Source: Jannaschia sp. CCS1
GTDB taxonomy: Bacteria > Pseudomonadota > Alphaproteobacteria > Rhodobacterales > Rhodobacteraceae
Reading direction: 5' to 3'
NCBI RefSeq assembly: GCF_000013565.1
Contig: NC_007802.1
Span: 4,149,501-4,213,500 of the forward strand
Length of the DNA: 64,000 bases
Shown here: positions 46,251-54,656 of the stretch, piece by piece
How the letters are laid out: each line of letters begins with the position of its first letter
How positions within the stretch are numbered: the first letter of the stretch is position 1
Translations under genes and position numbers: made by a program
The notes under the pieces: generated by a model
What the model saw: only the letters and a program-made list of their open reading frames with translations
The model's database searches: none
Told to the model about the DNA's origin: nothing

Positions 46251-47128
46251 GGGGCGTCGTCCTTCTTGAAGACAAACTTGGCGTAGAAATACGTCAGCAC
46301 CATCATCGGGATCACCATCAGCCAGGCCACAGAGGCCGCGTAGCCGACCTGCCCGTAGCGGGTGGAGGTGATGTAGATGTAGTGGCTGAGCGTCTGGGTT
46401 GCGGTGCCCGGCCCGCCGTTGGTGAGCATGAAGACCTGATCGAAGGTCTTGAGGCTGAAGATCGCCTTGAGGATGATGACGACGGCCAACACGGGCAGAA
46501 GCTGCGGCAGGGTGACGTCCTTGAAGACGCGCCAGCCGCTGGCTCCATCCACTTGTGCGGCCTCGATGGTGTCTTGGGGAACGCTTGCGAGGCCGCCGAT
46601 CAGCACGAGCGTCAGGAACGGGATCCAGCCCCAGACGTCCGCCATGACGATCACGGCGAAGGCGAGGTCGGGGTTGGCCAGCCAAGAGACGTCGGCCAAT
46701 GGCGGGAAAACGACGCCGAAGAAGGCATCGAACAGGCCAAATTCGGGGTTGAACATGAAGCGGAAGGACACGCCGATCAGCGCGGGCGACATGGCAAACG
46801 GCAGGATCAACAGGGTCTGCACCCCGGATCGCAACTTGCCGCCGGGCGCCAGAAGCATGGCGAGACCGAGCGCGAAGAGCGTCGTGAGCACCACCGTGAC
46901 GACGGTGTAAAGGGCTGTGACGTAGACGGAATTCCAGAACGGCGGCTCATACAGGAACGCCCAGGTGTAGTTCTCAAACCCCAGCCAATTCTGAGGAAAA
47001 TCACCTCGGTCCGTGCGGCCTTGATAGAACGAAAAGCGCAGGCTTTCGATCAGGGGCCAGACGGCGGTGGCAAAGACCACCAGGACCGCTGGCAGCACCA
47101 GCAGGTACTTCAGGGTTTGATCACGCAT
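46247..47128 (-). CDS. Carbohydrate ABC transporter permease (MalF type)
   Basis: 293 residues, six helices, starting MRDQTLKYLLVLPAVLVVFA. The EAA loop reads GGLASVPQDTIEAAQVDGAS followed by GWRVFKDVTLPQLLPVL. It belongs to the CUT1 sugar-importer family. 47 bp separate it from the binding-protein gene. Confidence 0.93.
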   Translation of the reverse strand: MRDQTLKYLLVLPAVLVVFATAVWPLIESLRFSFYQGRTDRGDFPQNWLGFENYTWAFLYEPPFWNSVYVTALYTVVTVVLTTLFALGLAMLLAPGGKLRSGVQTLLILPFAMSPALIGVSFRFMFNPEFGLFDAFFGVVFPPLADVSWLANPDLAFAVIVMADVWGWIPFLTLVLIGGLASVPQDTIEAAQVDGASGWRVFKDVTLPQLLPVLAVVIILKAIFSLKTFDQVFMLTNGGPGTATQTLSHYIYITSTRYGQVGYAASVAWLMVIPMMVLTYFYAKFVFKKDDAP

Positions 47129-47175
47129 GATGTGTCAGGCGGGACGCGTGACCGCCCCGCCCCCTCAATGAGAGG

Positions 47176-48498
47176 TTACTCGATACGACCGGCGCGGCGC
47201 AGCACGCGGTCGGATTGCTCTGCGGCGGCCATCATCAGCTCGCGGACGTTGCCACCTGCGGCGGCCTCCGCGATGGCGGCGGACAGGATGTCACCGACCT
47301 CGGGCCACTCGGGAATTTGCGGCATGATGTCGGAATTCGCCAGACTGTCATAAGCGGCCGCCTGAATGCCCGCATTGGCCGCGTTCACGTCCGGGTCCGT
47401 CAGCGAGGACACATGCGTCACCACGTTGTTGACGATGCTCTCGCCACCCACGTCCCGCTCGATCGCATTGGCGCGGTCCATGTCGGGGTTCGACAGCCAC
47501 TTGAGGAATTCCCAAGCCGCTTCCTGATTTGCCGAGTAGGTCGAGATCGAGAACGGCATGGAGATCGCGTAGGTCGCGGTCGTGCCCTCATAGGACGGCA
47601 TGCCCACGAAACCCACCTGATCGGCTGTGAGGGTCGAGCTTTCGGGGTTGATGAAGCCCGAATAGGCCCACCACCACACCGGGATCATGGCCGAATTGCC
47701 CTGCATGAACGACTGCCGCGCGTCTTGTTCCACGAAGGCCAGGGAGTTGGGGTTGGTGACGCCCGCTTCCGTGTGCAGGCCGATATAGGCCTCGGTAGCG
47801 GCGATGGCCTCATCCGACGTCCACGCGGCGGTGAAATCGTCGTTGAAGATCGCGCCACCGGCGGCCCAGAGGAAGTTGATCCAGATGAACAGGTTCTGCC
47901 GGTTGCCGTCGTTGTTGTAATAAAGCGCGAGGGGCGCGATATCCGGATGGCTCTCGGCCAGTTCGCCACCGATGCGCACGACGTCGTCCCACGTAGCGGG
48001 CGGCGTCTCGATCAGGTCCTTGCGGTAGAACATCAGCTGAGCGTGGGCACGCAGGGGGAAGCCGAGCGTCTCGCCTTCGAATTGGGCCGAGCGCGCAAAG
48101 GCTGGCGGATAGCGATCCATCGAGATGCCGTCGCGCGCCATCAGGTCGTCGATGCGCGTGAGCCAATGGGCGTTGGGCGGGCCCCAGCTGTCGAGGTAGT
48201 TCACCACGTCGAACGCGCCGTTGGCCGCGATGCCTTCTGCGTTCACCCGTTCCTGAAGAGAGCCAAAGGGAATGAACGTCCATTCCACGTTGATGCCGGT
48301 CAGATCCGTGAATTCCTGATCGCGCAGGCGGAGGCCATCGAATTGCGGTGTCACCACGGAAAGGACGTTGATTGTCGTGCCTTCAAAGGGGCGTCCGGGG
48401 GTCAGGCCGTAAGCAAGCTCCTGCGCGAGCGCCAGTTTGGGCGCTGCCGCGACCATCGCTGCCGCTGATACCGTCGTGAGGAATGTCCGTCTATGCAT
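47176..48498 (-). CDS. Extracellular solute-binding protein, CUT1 family
   Basis: 440 residues from ATG 48498 with GGGAGG upstream. The signal peptide is Tat-like (HRRTFLTTVSAAAMVAAAPK) with cleavage near LALAQE. Family 1 binding-protein fold: FDVVNYLDSWGPPNAHWLTR, FARSAQFEGETLGFPLRAHA, WINFLWAAGGAIFNDDF, and a C-terminal AWEFLKWLSNPDMDRANAIE. It is the first gene of the seven-gene minus-strand operon and sets its ligand. The ligand cannot be read; sugars, polyols and their acids are the usual range. Confidence 0.93.
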   Translation of the reverse strand: MHRRTFLTTVSAAAMVAAAPKLALAQELAYGLTPGRPFEGTTINVLSVVTPQFDGLRLRDQEFTDLTGINVEWTFIPFGSLQERVNAEGIAANGAFDVVNYLDSWGPPNAHWLTRIDDLMARDGISMDRYPPAFARSAQFEGETLGFPLRAHAQLMFYRKDLIETPPATWDDVVRIGGELAESHPDIAPLALYYNNDGNRQNLFIWINFLWAAGGAIFNDDFTAAWTSDEAIAATEAYIGLHTEAGVTNPNSLAFVEQDARQSFMQGNSAMIPVWWWAYSGFINPESSTLTADQVGFVGMPSYEGTTATYAISMPFSISTYSANQEAAWEFLKWLSNPDMDRANAIERDVGGESIVNNVVTHVSSLTDPDVNAANAGIQAAAYDSLANSDIMPQIPEWPEVGDILSAAIAEAAAGGNVRELMMAAAEQSDRVLRRAGRIE

Positions 48499-48824
48499 CG
48501 CGTTACCTCCCAGTTTGCGATTCTAAGTCAGGAATTTACCTTAGAACTGGTTTCGCGTTGCACAAAGCAATTTTTGCATTCGTATGCACCCAACGGCCGA
48601 AAACCGACTTTTGCCGGTTAGACTCAGATGAGGGCAAGTCAGCCAATTCGGGAAGCGGCAGGGATAAACCTCCAAGTCTTTCCCGCGGCCCCGCCAATTT
48701 TGAGCATCTGCGACGGAGTTCGACATCTTAGCACGACGTGCCCTGAAACAACGTCGACCGGCTGCGACTGCAGCATCAGGACGACAGCTTGGATGTCTGC
48801 TCATGGGCCGCCTGTCACAGCGGC
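48499..48824. other. Promoter side of the ABC operon
   Basis: 326 bp with no supported gene. It should carry the promoter of the binding-protein gene; no regulator gene adjoins it. The right-hand part is sequence downstream of the integrase remnant. Confidence 0.45.
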
Positions 48825-49070
48825 TCAAGCTGCTGAGATCGCCAACACATCCTCCAGTTCGACGCCCAGGTTAGCTCACGGTGCTGTCCATCTTCGTATG
48901 ACCAAGCAGATGTTGAACTGCGCGATATCTCGATGGTTATCGGCCAGTTCCAGCGGAACCCTGATCGCCCAGACATGCTTTGGCTTCAGCGGTCGCTTAT
49001 GACCAACGACACGGCCTTTGTTCCAAGCAGAACGAAGAGCGCGCAAGGCGGGTAGGTTTGGCGTTTCCAT
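48825..49070 (-). pseudogene. Integrase (tyrosine recombinase) with large internal deletion
   Basis: From ATG 49070, with GGAGGG ahead, the N-terminus reads as a phage-type integrase (ALRSAWNKGR, KPKHVWAIRVPLELADNHRD, IAQFN). At about 48905 it jumps directly to the last part of the family, LGHTKMDSTV, in another frame; after one more base change the C-terminus YLGVELEDVLAIS follows, ending near 48825. The whole catalytic core between is missing. In the original frame translation stops at 48876. The element is dead but its ribosome site survives. Family recalled from memory; the two-part match is strong. Confidence 0.75.
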
Positions 49071-49130
49071 GACAGACCCTCCGATCCGCCACGCCCTCCA
49101 ACACCGACACCCAGACGCGGACCGTGGCAA

Positions 49131-49149
49131 GGTATCACAGAGTGCTGCG
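49131..49149. repeat. Direct repeat, left copy (with 49748-49766)
   Basis: GGTATCACAGAGTGCTGCG here and GGTATCACAGAGCGCGGCG at 49748-49766 agree at 17 of 19 positions, 617 bp apart, flanking the VOC gene. Could be the traces of an insertion or an intergenic repeat. Confidence 0.5.
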
Positions 49150-49261
49150 TTGCCGTTGGGGGCCGGAAGGAGCCCGCTTTATCCAATGCTGCGCTTTGTT
49201 CGAATGTTTGCAATAAAACGACGGACGCCTCATATCCCGCATAGTTGTGCAAGGTTGGCCT

Positions 49262-49636
49262 ATGAGATTTGTGAACCCGCTTCCGTTTGTTGACGACATC
49301 GAGACATCAAAAAGTTTCTATTCAAGCGTTCTTGGCCTTTCGATCATTCAAGATCATGGAAACTTTGTCCTGTTTGACACCGGATTTGCGATCCATGACG
49401 GAAAGTCGCTTTTCAAATCCGTTTTTGGTCAGGATGACACGACAGCTTCCCCTTATGGGCGCAGAAACCTCGTCCTGTATTTCGAGGACTTGGCGTTGGA
49501 TGCAGCATTTGAGCGAATATCACCACGCGTGCAGTTGATACATGAGGTCAGGCTAGAGCCTTGGGGGCAGCGCCTCTTTCGCCTCTTTGATCCTGACCGG
49601 CACGTCGTGGAGATTGGCGAGCCGACAACTCAATAG
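49262..49636 (+). CDS. VOC (glyoxalase/bleomycin-resistance) family protein
   Basis: 124 residues from ATG 49262 with AAGG upstream. A full VOC fold: PFVDDIETSKSFYSSVLGLS, FVLFDTGFAIHDGKSLF, LVLYFEDLALDAAFERI, GQRLFRLFDPDRHVVEIGEP. The metal-type residues Glu/His are at IHD and VEIGE. Substrate unknown. It lies alone between the integrase remnant and the ABC exporter and uses more AT-rich codons than the flanking operons, suggesting acquisition. Confidence 0.85.
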   Translation: MRFVNPLPFVDDIETSKSFYSSVLGLSIIQDHGNFVLFDTGFAIHDGKSLFKSVFGQDDTTASPYGRRNLVLYFEDLALDAAFERISPRVQLIHEVRLEPWGQRLFRLFDPDRHVVEIGEPTTQ

Positions 49637-49912
49637 CGGCCGTCCGTTGTTGGGACCGAAGTTTCCGCTTCGTCCCATAAATTACGAATTCACCCATCAC
49701 CTGATTTTGCGGTTGCGGCGAAAGTCTGCAATGACGGGTCGCACTGCGGTATCACAGAGCGCGGCGGGATGTCCCCTCGGGCCGAATTCGTCATTTCCGG
49801 TGGTCTAAGTCAGCTGCGCGAGGTGCCGCTTATCTGGATCAAGGCTCTTGACCCATTGCTATCGCCGATACTATCGTTCGGTCAGACGACGCGCCATGCA
49901 AGGAGGGCGAGC
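49637..49912. other. Intergenic stretch with the second direct repeat
   Basis: No gene supported. Contains the right-hand direct repeat (49748-49766). Composition is irregular and I see no terminator or promoter I would defend. Confidence 0.45.
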
Positions 49913-49972
49913 ATGACAATGATCTATCTTGACCCAATCGGCGGCTCCTTTATGGGTTTTGCCGCCTCCTGA
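49913..49972 (+). CDS. Candidate 19-residue leader peptide
   Basis: ATG 49913 with AGGAGGG at 49900-49906, ending at TGA 49970-49972: MTMIYLDPIGGSFMGFAAS. It is in the same frame as the ABC exporter gene that starts at 50087, and the codons GGCGG / CCGCC inside it can form a hairpin. A regulatory leader or a broken 5' end of the exporter gene are both possible. Weak evidence beyond the ribosome site. Confidence 0.35.
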   Translation: MTMIYLDPIGGSFMGFAAS

Positions 49973-50086
49973 CGCCTCGGGCGAACGCCGCCCACTTCCG
50001 TCAATTTGCACGCTTCGGTCGATCTCTGTGGCCCGGGCTCGTCTATCTCCAAAGCAAGGCGCGGATGTTGCTCCGCGACGCATTCC

Positions 50087-51844
50087 ATGTCCCGAAAACC
50101 GACCCGCGGTGCCTTCGCCCGCGTCCTTTCCTTTGCCGGGTCCAGATGGGCTCGTCGGCCCGGCCGACTTAGCGTAATCTTGGTCCTTCAGGTCGTCTCG
50201 ACGGGCGCCGATGTCTCAATCCCGATCCTGACCGGACGGCTTGTCGCTTCGGTGGCTGAGAACGGCGCGCCGTGGGCGGCGTTCTACGGTCTTCTTGCCC
50301 TTGGCGTGCTGTCCATTGTGACCAAAATCGCGAGCTACTTCGCGATCATCGATCTGACAATCCCGACCATGCAGGAGGTGGAGGCCGAAGCCTTCGCCCG
50401 TGTTCAGCGCCTGCCAGCGTCTTGGCACGCCAACGCCTTCGCGGGCTCAACCGTGCGTAAGATCACGCGGGGGGCCTGGGCGCTTGATGACATGGGCGAC
50501 CTTCTGATGCTGGCGCTTGGGCCTTCGGTGCTTGTGCTGATTGGTACAATCGCGACGCTCACTGCCTTTCGGGTAGAGGTCGGGTTAGTCGCGCTGCTGG
50601 GAGCGGCTTTCTTCGTGACGGTCTCTCTTGTCCTTACGCTCAAATGGGTCGCTCCGGCGGCGCGATTGGCAAACGCGCAAGACAGCCGTGTCTCAGGTGC
50701 CCTGGCAGATGCGATCACGTCAAATGCCGTCGTGAAAGCCCATGCCGCAGAGGCGCGTGAAGACGCTCGGCTCGAACGGGTGCTGGACAAGTGGGCACAT
50801 CGGAGCAGGCGGACATGGCGGCGGGGAACGTGGTCGGGCCTCGTACAGGATATGTGCCTCTGGGTCCTGCGGGCGCTTGTGCTTGGCGGCGCACTTCTGG
50901 CCTTCATGCGCGGCGCGGCCGGTGCGGGAGAGATCGCTTTCACGGTCTCTGCCCTCGGCATGCTCGACGGATATCTGCGCCAGATCGGCAACCACGTTCG
51001 CAACCTCCAGAAGGCGGTCAACGACGCCGAAGAGATGGTGGAATTGATGGAGGACGCCGCCGAGACGGACGTGGTCCGCCCCCCGGCGCGCAGCCTGCCG
51101 CCCCGCGCCGCAGCACTTTCTTTCGACCACGTGGGATACGGATACGACGGCGCACAGACGCCGCTTTTCACTGATCTGCATGTTGTCATCCCAGCGGGCC
51201 AAAAGGTCGGTCTCGTTGGGCGTTCGGGGTCTGGCAAGACCACATTTGTCAAGCTCATCCAGCGCCTGCATGAGGTAACCGGCGGGGCGATCACGCTGAA
51301 TGGCGTCGACATCGCGTCGGTCCCGTTGGCCGACTTGCGGGCCAACGTCGCGTTAGTCCCGCAAGAGCCGATCCTGTTCCACCGCTCCCTGGGCGAGAAC
51401 ATTGCCTATGCCAATCCGGAGGCGACCATCCAGGACGTGCGCGCCGCAGCAGGCAAGGCGGGCGCGGCGGAGTTCATCGACCGGTTGGAAAAAGGATACG
51501 GCACCGAGGTGGGAGAGCGCGGTGTCAAGCTTTCCGGCGGTGAGCGTCAACGGGTCGCGATCGCACGGGCCTTCCTGTCGGACGCGCCCGTTCTGGTCAT
51601 GGATGAAGCGACCTCTTCGCTCGATAGCGAGGCGGAGGCGCGTGTGGCAGAGGCGGCTGAGCGGCTCATGGAGGGGCGCACAACGCTTGTGATCGCGCAT
51701 CGGTTGGCGACGGTCGAACGGATGGACCGGATCCTGGTCTTTGATCGGGGGCGTATTGTCGAGGACGGCACGCCCACCGAGTTGTTGGCGCGGCGGAATG
51801 GGCTGTATCGGTCGCTGAGGGAGAAGCAGACATTGGTGGCGTAA
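50087..51844 (+). CDS. ABC exporter half-transporter (permease-ATPase)
   Basis: 585 residues from ATG 50087; the frame is open from 50006. Six membrane helices in the first 310 residues, then the ATPase: LVGRSGSGKTTFVKLIQR, VPQEPILFHRSLGENIAYAN, VKLSGGERQRVAIARAFLSD, VLVMDEATSSLDSEAEARVA, and IAHRLATVERMDRILVFDRG. Fully active type IV exporter of the MsbA/multidrug class; a homodimer would pump lipid or drug outward. No ribosome site at this ATG, and a 19-residue frame with a good one sits just upstream in frame, so the true start is unsure. Confidence 0.87.
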   Translation: MSRKPTRGAFARVLSFAGSRWARRPGRLSVILVLQVVSTGADVSIPILTGRLVASVAENGAPWAAFYGLLALGVLSIVTKIASYFAIIDLTIPTMQEVEAEAFARVQRLPASWHANAFAGSTVRKITRGAWALDDMGDLLMLALGPSVLVLIGTIATLTAFRVEVGLVALLGAAFFVTVSLVLTLKWVAPAARLANAQDSRVSGALADAITSNAVVKAHAAEAREDARLERVLDKWAHRSRRTWRRGTWSGLVQDMCLWVLRALVLGGALLAFMRGAAGAGEIAFTVSALGMLDGYLRQIGNHVRNLQKAVNDAEEMVELMEDAAETDVVRPPARSLPPRAAALSFDHVGYGYDGAQTPLFTDLHVVIPAGQKVGLVGRSGSGKTTFVKLIQRLHEVTGGAITLNGVDIASVPLADLRANVALVPQEPILFHRSLGENIAYANPEATIQDVRAAAGKAGAAEFIDRLEKGYGTEVGERGVKLSGGERQRVAIARAFLSDAPVLVMDEATSSLDSEAEARVAEAAERLMEGRTTLVIAHRLATVERMDRILVFDRGRIVEDGTPTELLARRNGLYRSLREKQTLVA

Positions 51845-52167
51845 GACGCGCTGGCCCTCGCGATGGCGTCTGTCCGGCGACGAGCAGATTGCGCGCCTCG
51901 TAGGTCAGGAGACGTTGATTTCGTTAATGCGGTAATGAGCAAGCGCAATCTTTTTACCAGAACTCATCAATTCTGATGAGGCGCCAAAATTCCGGCAGGC
52001 ATAGACGGTCGCTAAGGCCACCAGGTACGGCGGCACCTTTCTTGGATTGAGAACATGTATCTCTACAATTTTTTGCACGGAAGAACCTGAACTGACCCCA
52101 GAAGCAAACTCGTTCTGGCATTCACACCAATCGCAAATTTTGTTCCCGAATTCCCTAGGATAGTAGT
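51845..52167. other. Intergenic region with palindrome
   Basis: 323 bp, AT-richer than the flanks. Contains the palindrome at 51963-51980. The omp gene's AGGA lies at about 52157. No gene supported. Confidence 0.5.
51963..51980. promoter_or_regulatory. Palindrome CTCATCA-N4-TGATGAG, copy 1
   Basis: CTCATCA (51963-51969), ATTC, TGATGAG (51974-51980). The same arms occur at 55473-55490 with a different centre. This copy lies 187 bp ahead of the outer-membrane protein gene. Arms of seven with an unconserved four-base centre look like a dimeric regulator's operator. Confidence 0.5.
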
Positions 52168-52905
52168 ATGAAACTGACCTCTGTTGCGGCTATCGCCGTA
52201 CTGACATTTACCACCGCCGGTCATGCCCAAGACACCTTTACGGGCTTTTACGTGGGTGTTGGGGCGGACACTGGACTGCACCAGGAAACATCCAGCAATC
52301 TGTCGGCCAGGGTGAACGGGGCCGATGTCCTCGACCCGCACGCCACCGGCGCGACAAACCTGTTCGCCGGCTACACCACGGATCTGGGAATTTGGGTCGT
52401 TGGCGGTGAGGCTGAACTTTCCCTTTTCTCGATCGATTTCTCGGAAGCCGATTGCAGGCCTCCTCTTTGCGCGGACGCCTACATTATCGGCACGAGGGAC
52501 AACGCAATCCGGGTACGCGCCATCGCAGGTCAGGCCTTGACCGAAGATACTCTCCTGTTCGCAACTGCTGGTTTGACTGCATCTCAATACACCTATCGCG
52601 GCGTTCGTGCGGTCACCAATCTCGGGATGGGGCTAGGAGGTGCATCAAATACCGGGCCAGAAGAAACGGGCATGGCGTATGGTTTCAATATCGGTGTGGG
52701 GGCAGAACACCGTGTGACCGAGAGATTTTCATTTCGGGGCGACGTGTCGTTTGAGCGTGTCTACGTAACAGGCGTCACACCTCAATTGGCCGGTAGCAGC
52801 GGCAGCGTTGCGGGCAATACCGTTGCCGCCCGCGCCTTTCTGACAGACGGCTCATACCAAATGGAAAGTGTTCGCTTCGGTGTCAGTGCAGTTTTTCGTT
52901 TCTAA
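52168..52905 (+). CDS. Outer-membrane beta-barrel protein (Omp25/porin-like)
   Basis: 245 residues. A Sec signal peptide (KLTSVAAIAVLTFTTAGHAQ) is followed by alternating strands: GFYVGVGADTGLHQ, LGIWVVGGEAELSLFSIDFS, LFATAGLTASQYTYRG, AYGFNIGVGAEHRVTERFSF and the C-terminal VRFGVSAVFRF ending in Phe, the BAM signal of outer-membrane barrels. It fits the eight-stranded Omp25/OmpA-like surface proteins. One disulfide pair is possible (CRPPLC). No operon partner except the next barrel gene 220 bp downstream. Confidence 0.85.
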   Translation: MKLTSVAAIAVLTFTTAGHAQDTFTGFYVGVGADTGLHQETSSNLSARVNGADVLDPHATGATNLFAGYTTDLGIWVVGGEAELSLFSIDFSEADCRPPLCADAYIIGTRDNAIRVRAIAGQALTEDTLLFATAGLTASQYTYRGVRAVTNLGMGLGGASNTGPEETGMAYGFNIGVGAEHRVTERFSFRGDVSFERVYVTGVTPQLAGSSGSVAGNTVAARAFLTDGSYQMESVRFGVSAVFRF

Positions 52906-53127
52906 ACTGGGTCGTCGCATTCCCCATATGCATAACAGGTCGCTCCGACAGACGCGTCCATGTGATGTGTTCTTCCGCGATCCTCCACCAATTCGCGCGC
53001 GGCACCCTTCGCCCGCATGTGGATCATATCTGGCAGGTAATCGGATGCCTTTGTGGTCGGCCCCAAACAGCCAGTCAGAGGCTTGCCCGAATTGCCAATC
53101 AGAACAGTCCCGTTGGAGAGCCAACTA
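52906..53127. other. Gap between the two barrel genes
   Basis: 222 bp without a supported gene or terminator; GGAGAG at 53115-53120 serves the next gene. Confidence 0.4.
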
Positions 53128-54399
53128 ATGTCCAAAACAGCTATTGCCATTATTGTTGGGATATTGGCGTCAAACGCCTCGGCGCAGACGATTTTGCTGC
53201 CTGACGATGGGCAAAGGATCGTTGGATCCGGCAATTTCGTGGGTGAAGGCACAGAACACTCGGGGGCCTTTTCCAGCGGCTACTTCGGCGTATTGAACCA
53301 AAGCGCCGACCGGGCCTTGATGTTCGATGTTGGGCTTAGCATGGATTGGTCGGACGGGTGGAACCGCACATCCGGCACCCTCTACGCCGGGATCATCCAT
53401 CGTTCGATGTTGGGAAATGGCGCGGTTCTGGGCTTCAACGCCTACGTTGATGCGGGCCTTCTGAACAGTGAGATCGCAGGCCTTGTGTCAGCTGGCGTCG
53501 AATATCACCCCGCTCTCGGTGGCGATGTGGAACTACTTTTCGCGGGCAATCTTTATCACGCTTTCGAGGATTATACCGACACCGGGGCGTTCGGCGCGGC
53601 GGCGACGATCCCCCGCAGCGGCGCGGATGCGTTCGTTACAGTGGACTACACTTTGGGTGACGGCCTGAGTCTGACCGGCACTGGCGGCATATTCGGATAT
53701 GTCGGAACCGATTTTGCGCAAGAGCTGATCGGGGCACGGATGGACTTCGGGGCGCGTTATATGCTGAATCCTCAGACGATCATTTCCGGTAGTGTTGGGG
53801 CGCGGGTTGCGGACGGGCGTGACACGGAACTCGTTGCAAGCCTCGGCCTTCAAATTGCGCTTGGGGGTGGGTCAGGTGGCGCCATGTCGACCATGTCATC
53901 CTCCGGCATCGTCGACCCGCCCGAAGAACGACAGGCCGTCATAAGGGCCGCCAGACCAAATGGGGTTCTCGTTGCACCCCCAACGCGGCACTTCGGATAT
54001 GGGACGCCCTTCACACCGGTCGAGTCCACCGGAGGAGGCAATACACCGCAGCCCACAGCCCTCCTGGCCTGCCAAGCCATTATTATTCCAGGTCCTGAGG
54101 GGACTGGAACACTTGCGGCTCAAGCCTGTTCCATTGATGGCAATGCTGGAATTCCATTGGGATCAAGCGCACAGGTCTCGGCGGGTGTCCCGATAGAAAT
54201 CGTATTTCCAGAATTTGAGGCCCCTTCCCTAACGATGGGAGAGGTGGCCGATTTCATATGTGTCGATGGCAGCAATATGAACGCAGCCGTGGCATTCAGC
54301 GTGACCAGCACATCTCCGAGTAACTCGTCGATTACACTTGTCGCCGAGAGTGGCACGGATGTGCTTTGCACCGTCTCTTTCAGAAATGTCGGAATTTAA
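53128..54399 (+). CDS. Inverse-autotransporter-like outer-membrane barrel with C-terminal domain
   Basis: 423 residues from ATG 53128 with GGAGAG upstream (a longer frame opens at 53053). Signal peptide to about residue 20. Residues 30-250 form a barrel-like strand series reminiscent of intimin-type inverse autotransporters: RALMFDVGLSMDWSDGWNRT, AVLGFNAYVDAGLLNSEIAG, VSAGVEYHPALGGDVELLFA, FAQELIGARMDFGARY. A Gly/Ser/Pro linker precedes a C-terminal region of about 100 residues with four Cys and a beta pattern (FEAPSLTMGEVADFICVDG, SNSSITLVAESGTDVLC). Barrel first, passenger last fits the inverse type, but the passenger is short. Could also be a stand-alone barrel of another family. Confidence 0.6.
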   Translation: MSKTAIAIIVGILASNASAQTILLPDDGQRIVGSGNFVGEGTEHSGAFSSGYFGVLNQSADRALMFDVGLSMDWSDGWNRTSGTLYAGIIHRSMLGNGAVLGFNAYVDAGLLNSEIAGLVSAGVEYHPALGGDVELLFAGNLYHAFEDYTDTGAFGAAATIPRSGADAFVTVDYTLGDGLSLTGTGGIFGYVGTDFAQELIGARMDFGARYMLNPQTIISGSVGARVADGRDTELVASLGLQIALGGGSGGAMSTMSSSGIVDPPEERQAVIRAARPNGVLVAPPTRHFGYGTPFTPVESTGGGNTPQPTALLACQAIIIPGPEGTGTLAAQACSIDGNAGIPLGSSAQVSAGVPIEIVFPEFEAPSLTMGEVADFICVDGSNMNAAVAFSVTSTSPSNSSITLVAESGTDVLCTVSFRNVGI

Positions 54400-54656
54400 A
54401 CGCGGCTGACCGTCTTAAACGGTCCAGAGAAGTGCGGAACTGCACATCTTCTTGTTGGAAGCGGTGAATGGGGGCGTAGGTTTAGTCAGGTTGGCGTGTC
54501 GTCCCACGGCTTGCCAATCCTGAAGATTGTCAACGGCGATTCAAGCCAGAACAACAGCAGCTTCGGGTAGCCCGACGGTCATAACCGCACCTCCGACGGC
54601 ATCACCGTGCGGCCACGCTATGTCGTCGCTTGTTGGGTGGACAAAGAAACGGCTGA
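54400..54656. other. Gap after the barrel gene, with small inverted repeat
   Basis: GACCGT/ACGGTC (54408-54424) is a weak hairpin just after the stop, without T-tract. In the frame of the barrel gene, reading stays open after the TAA for 56 codons, then TAG near 54568, then about 40 codons to 54693. Possibly degraded C-terminal sequence, possibly chance. Confidence 0.4.
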
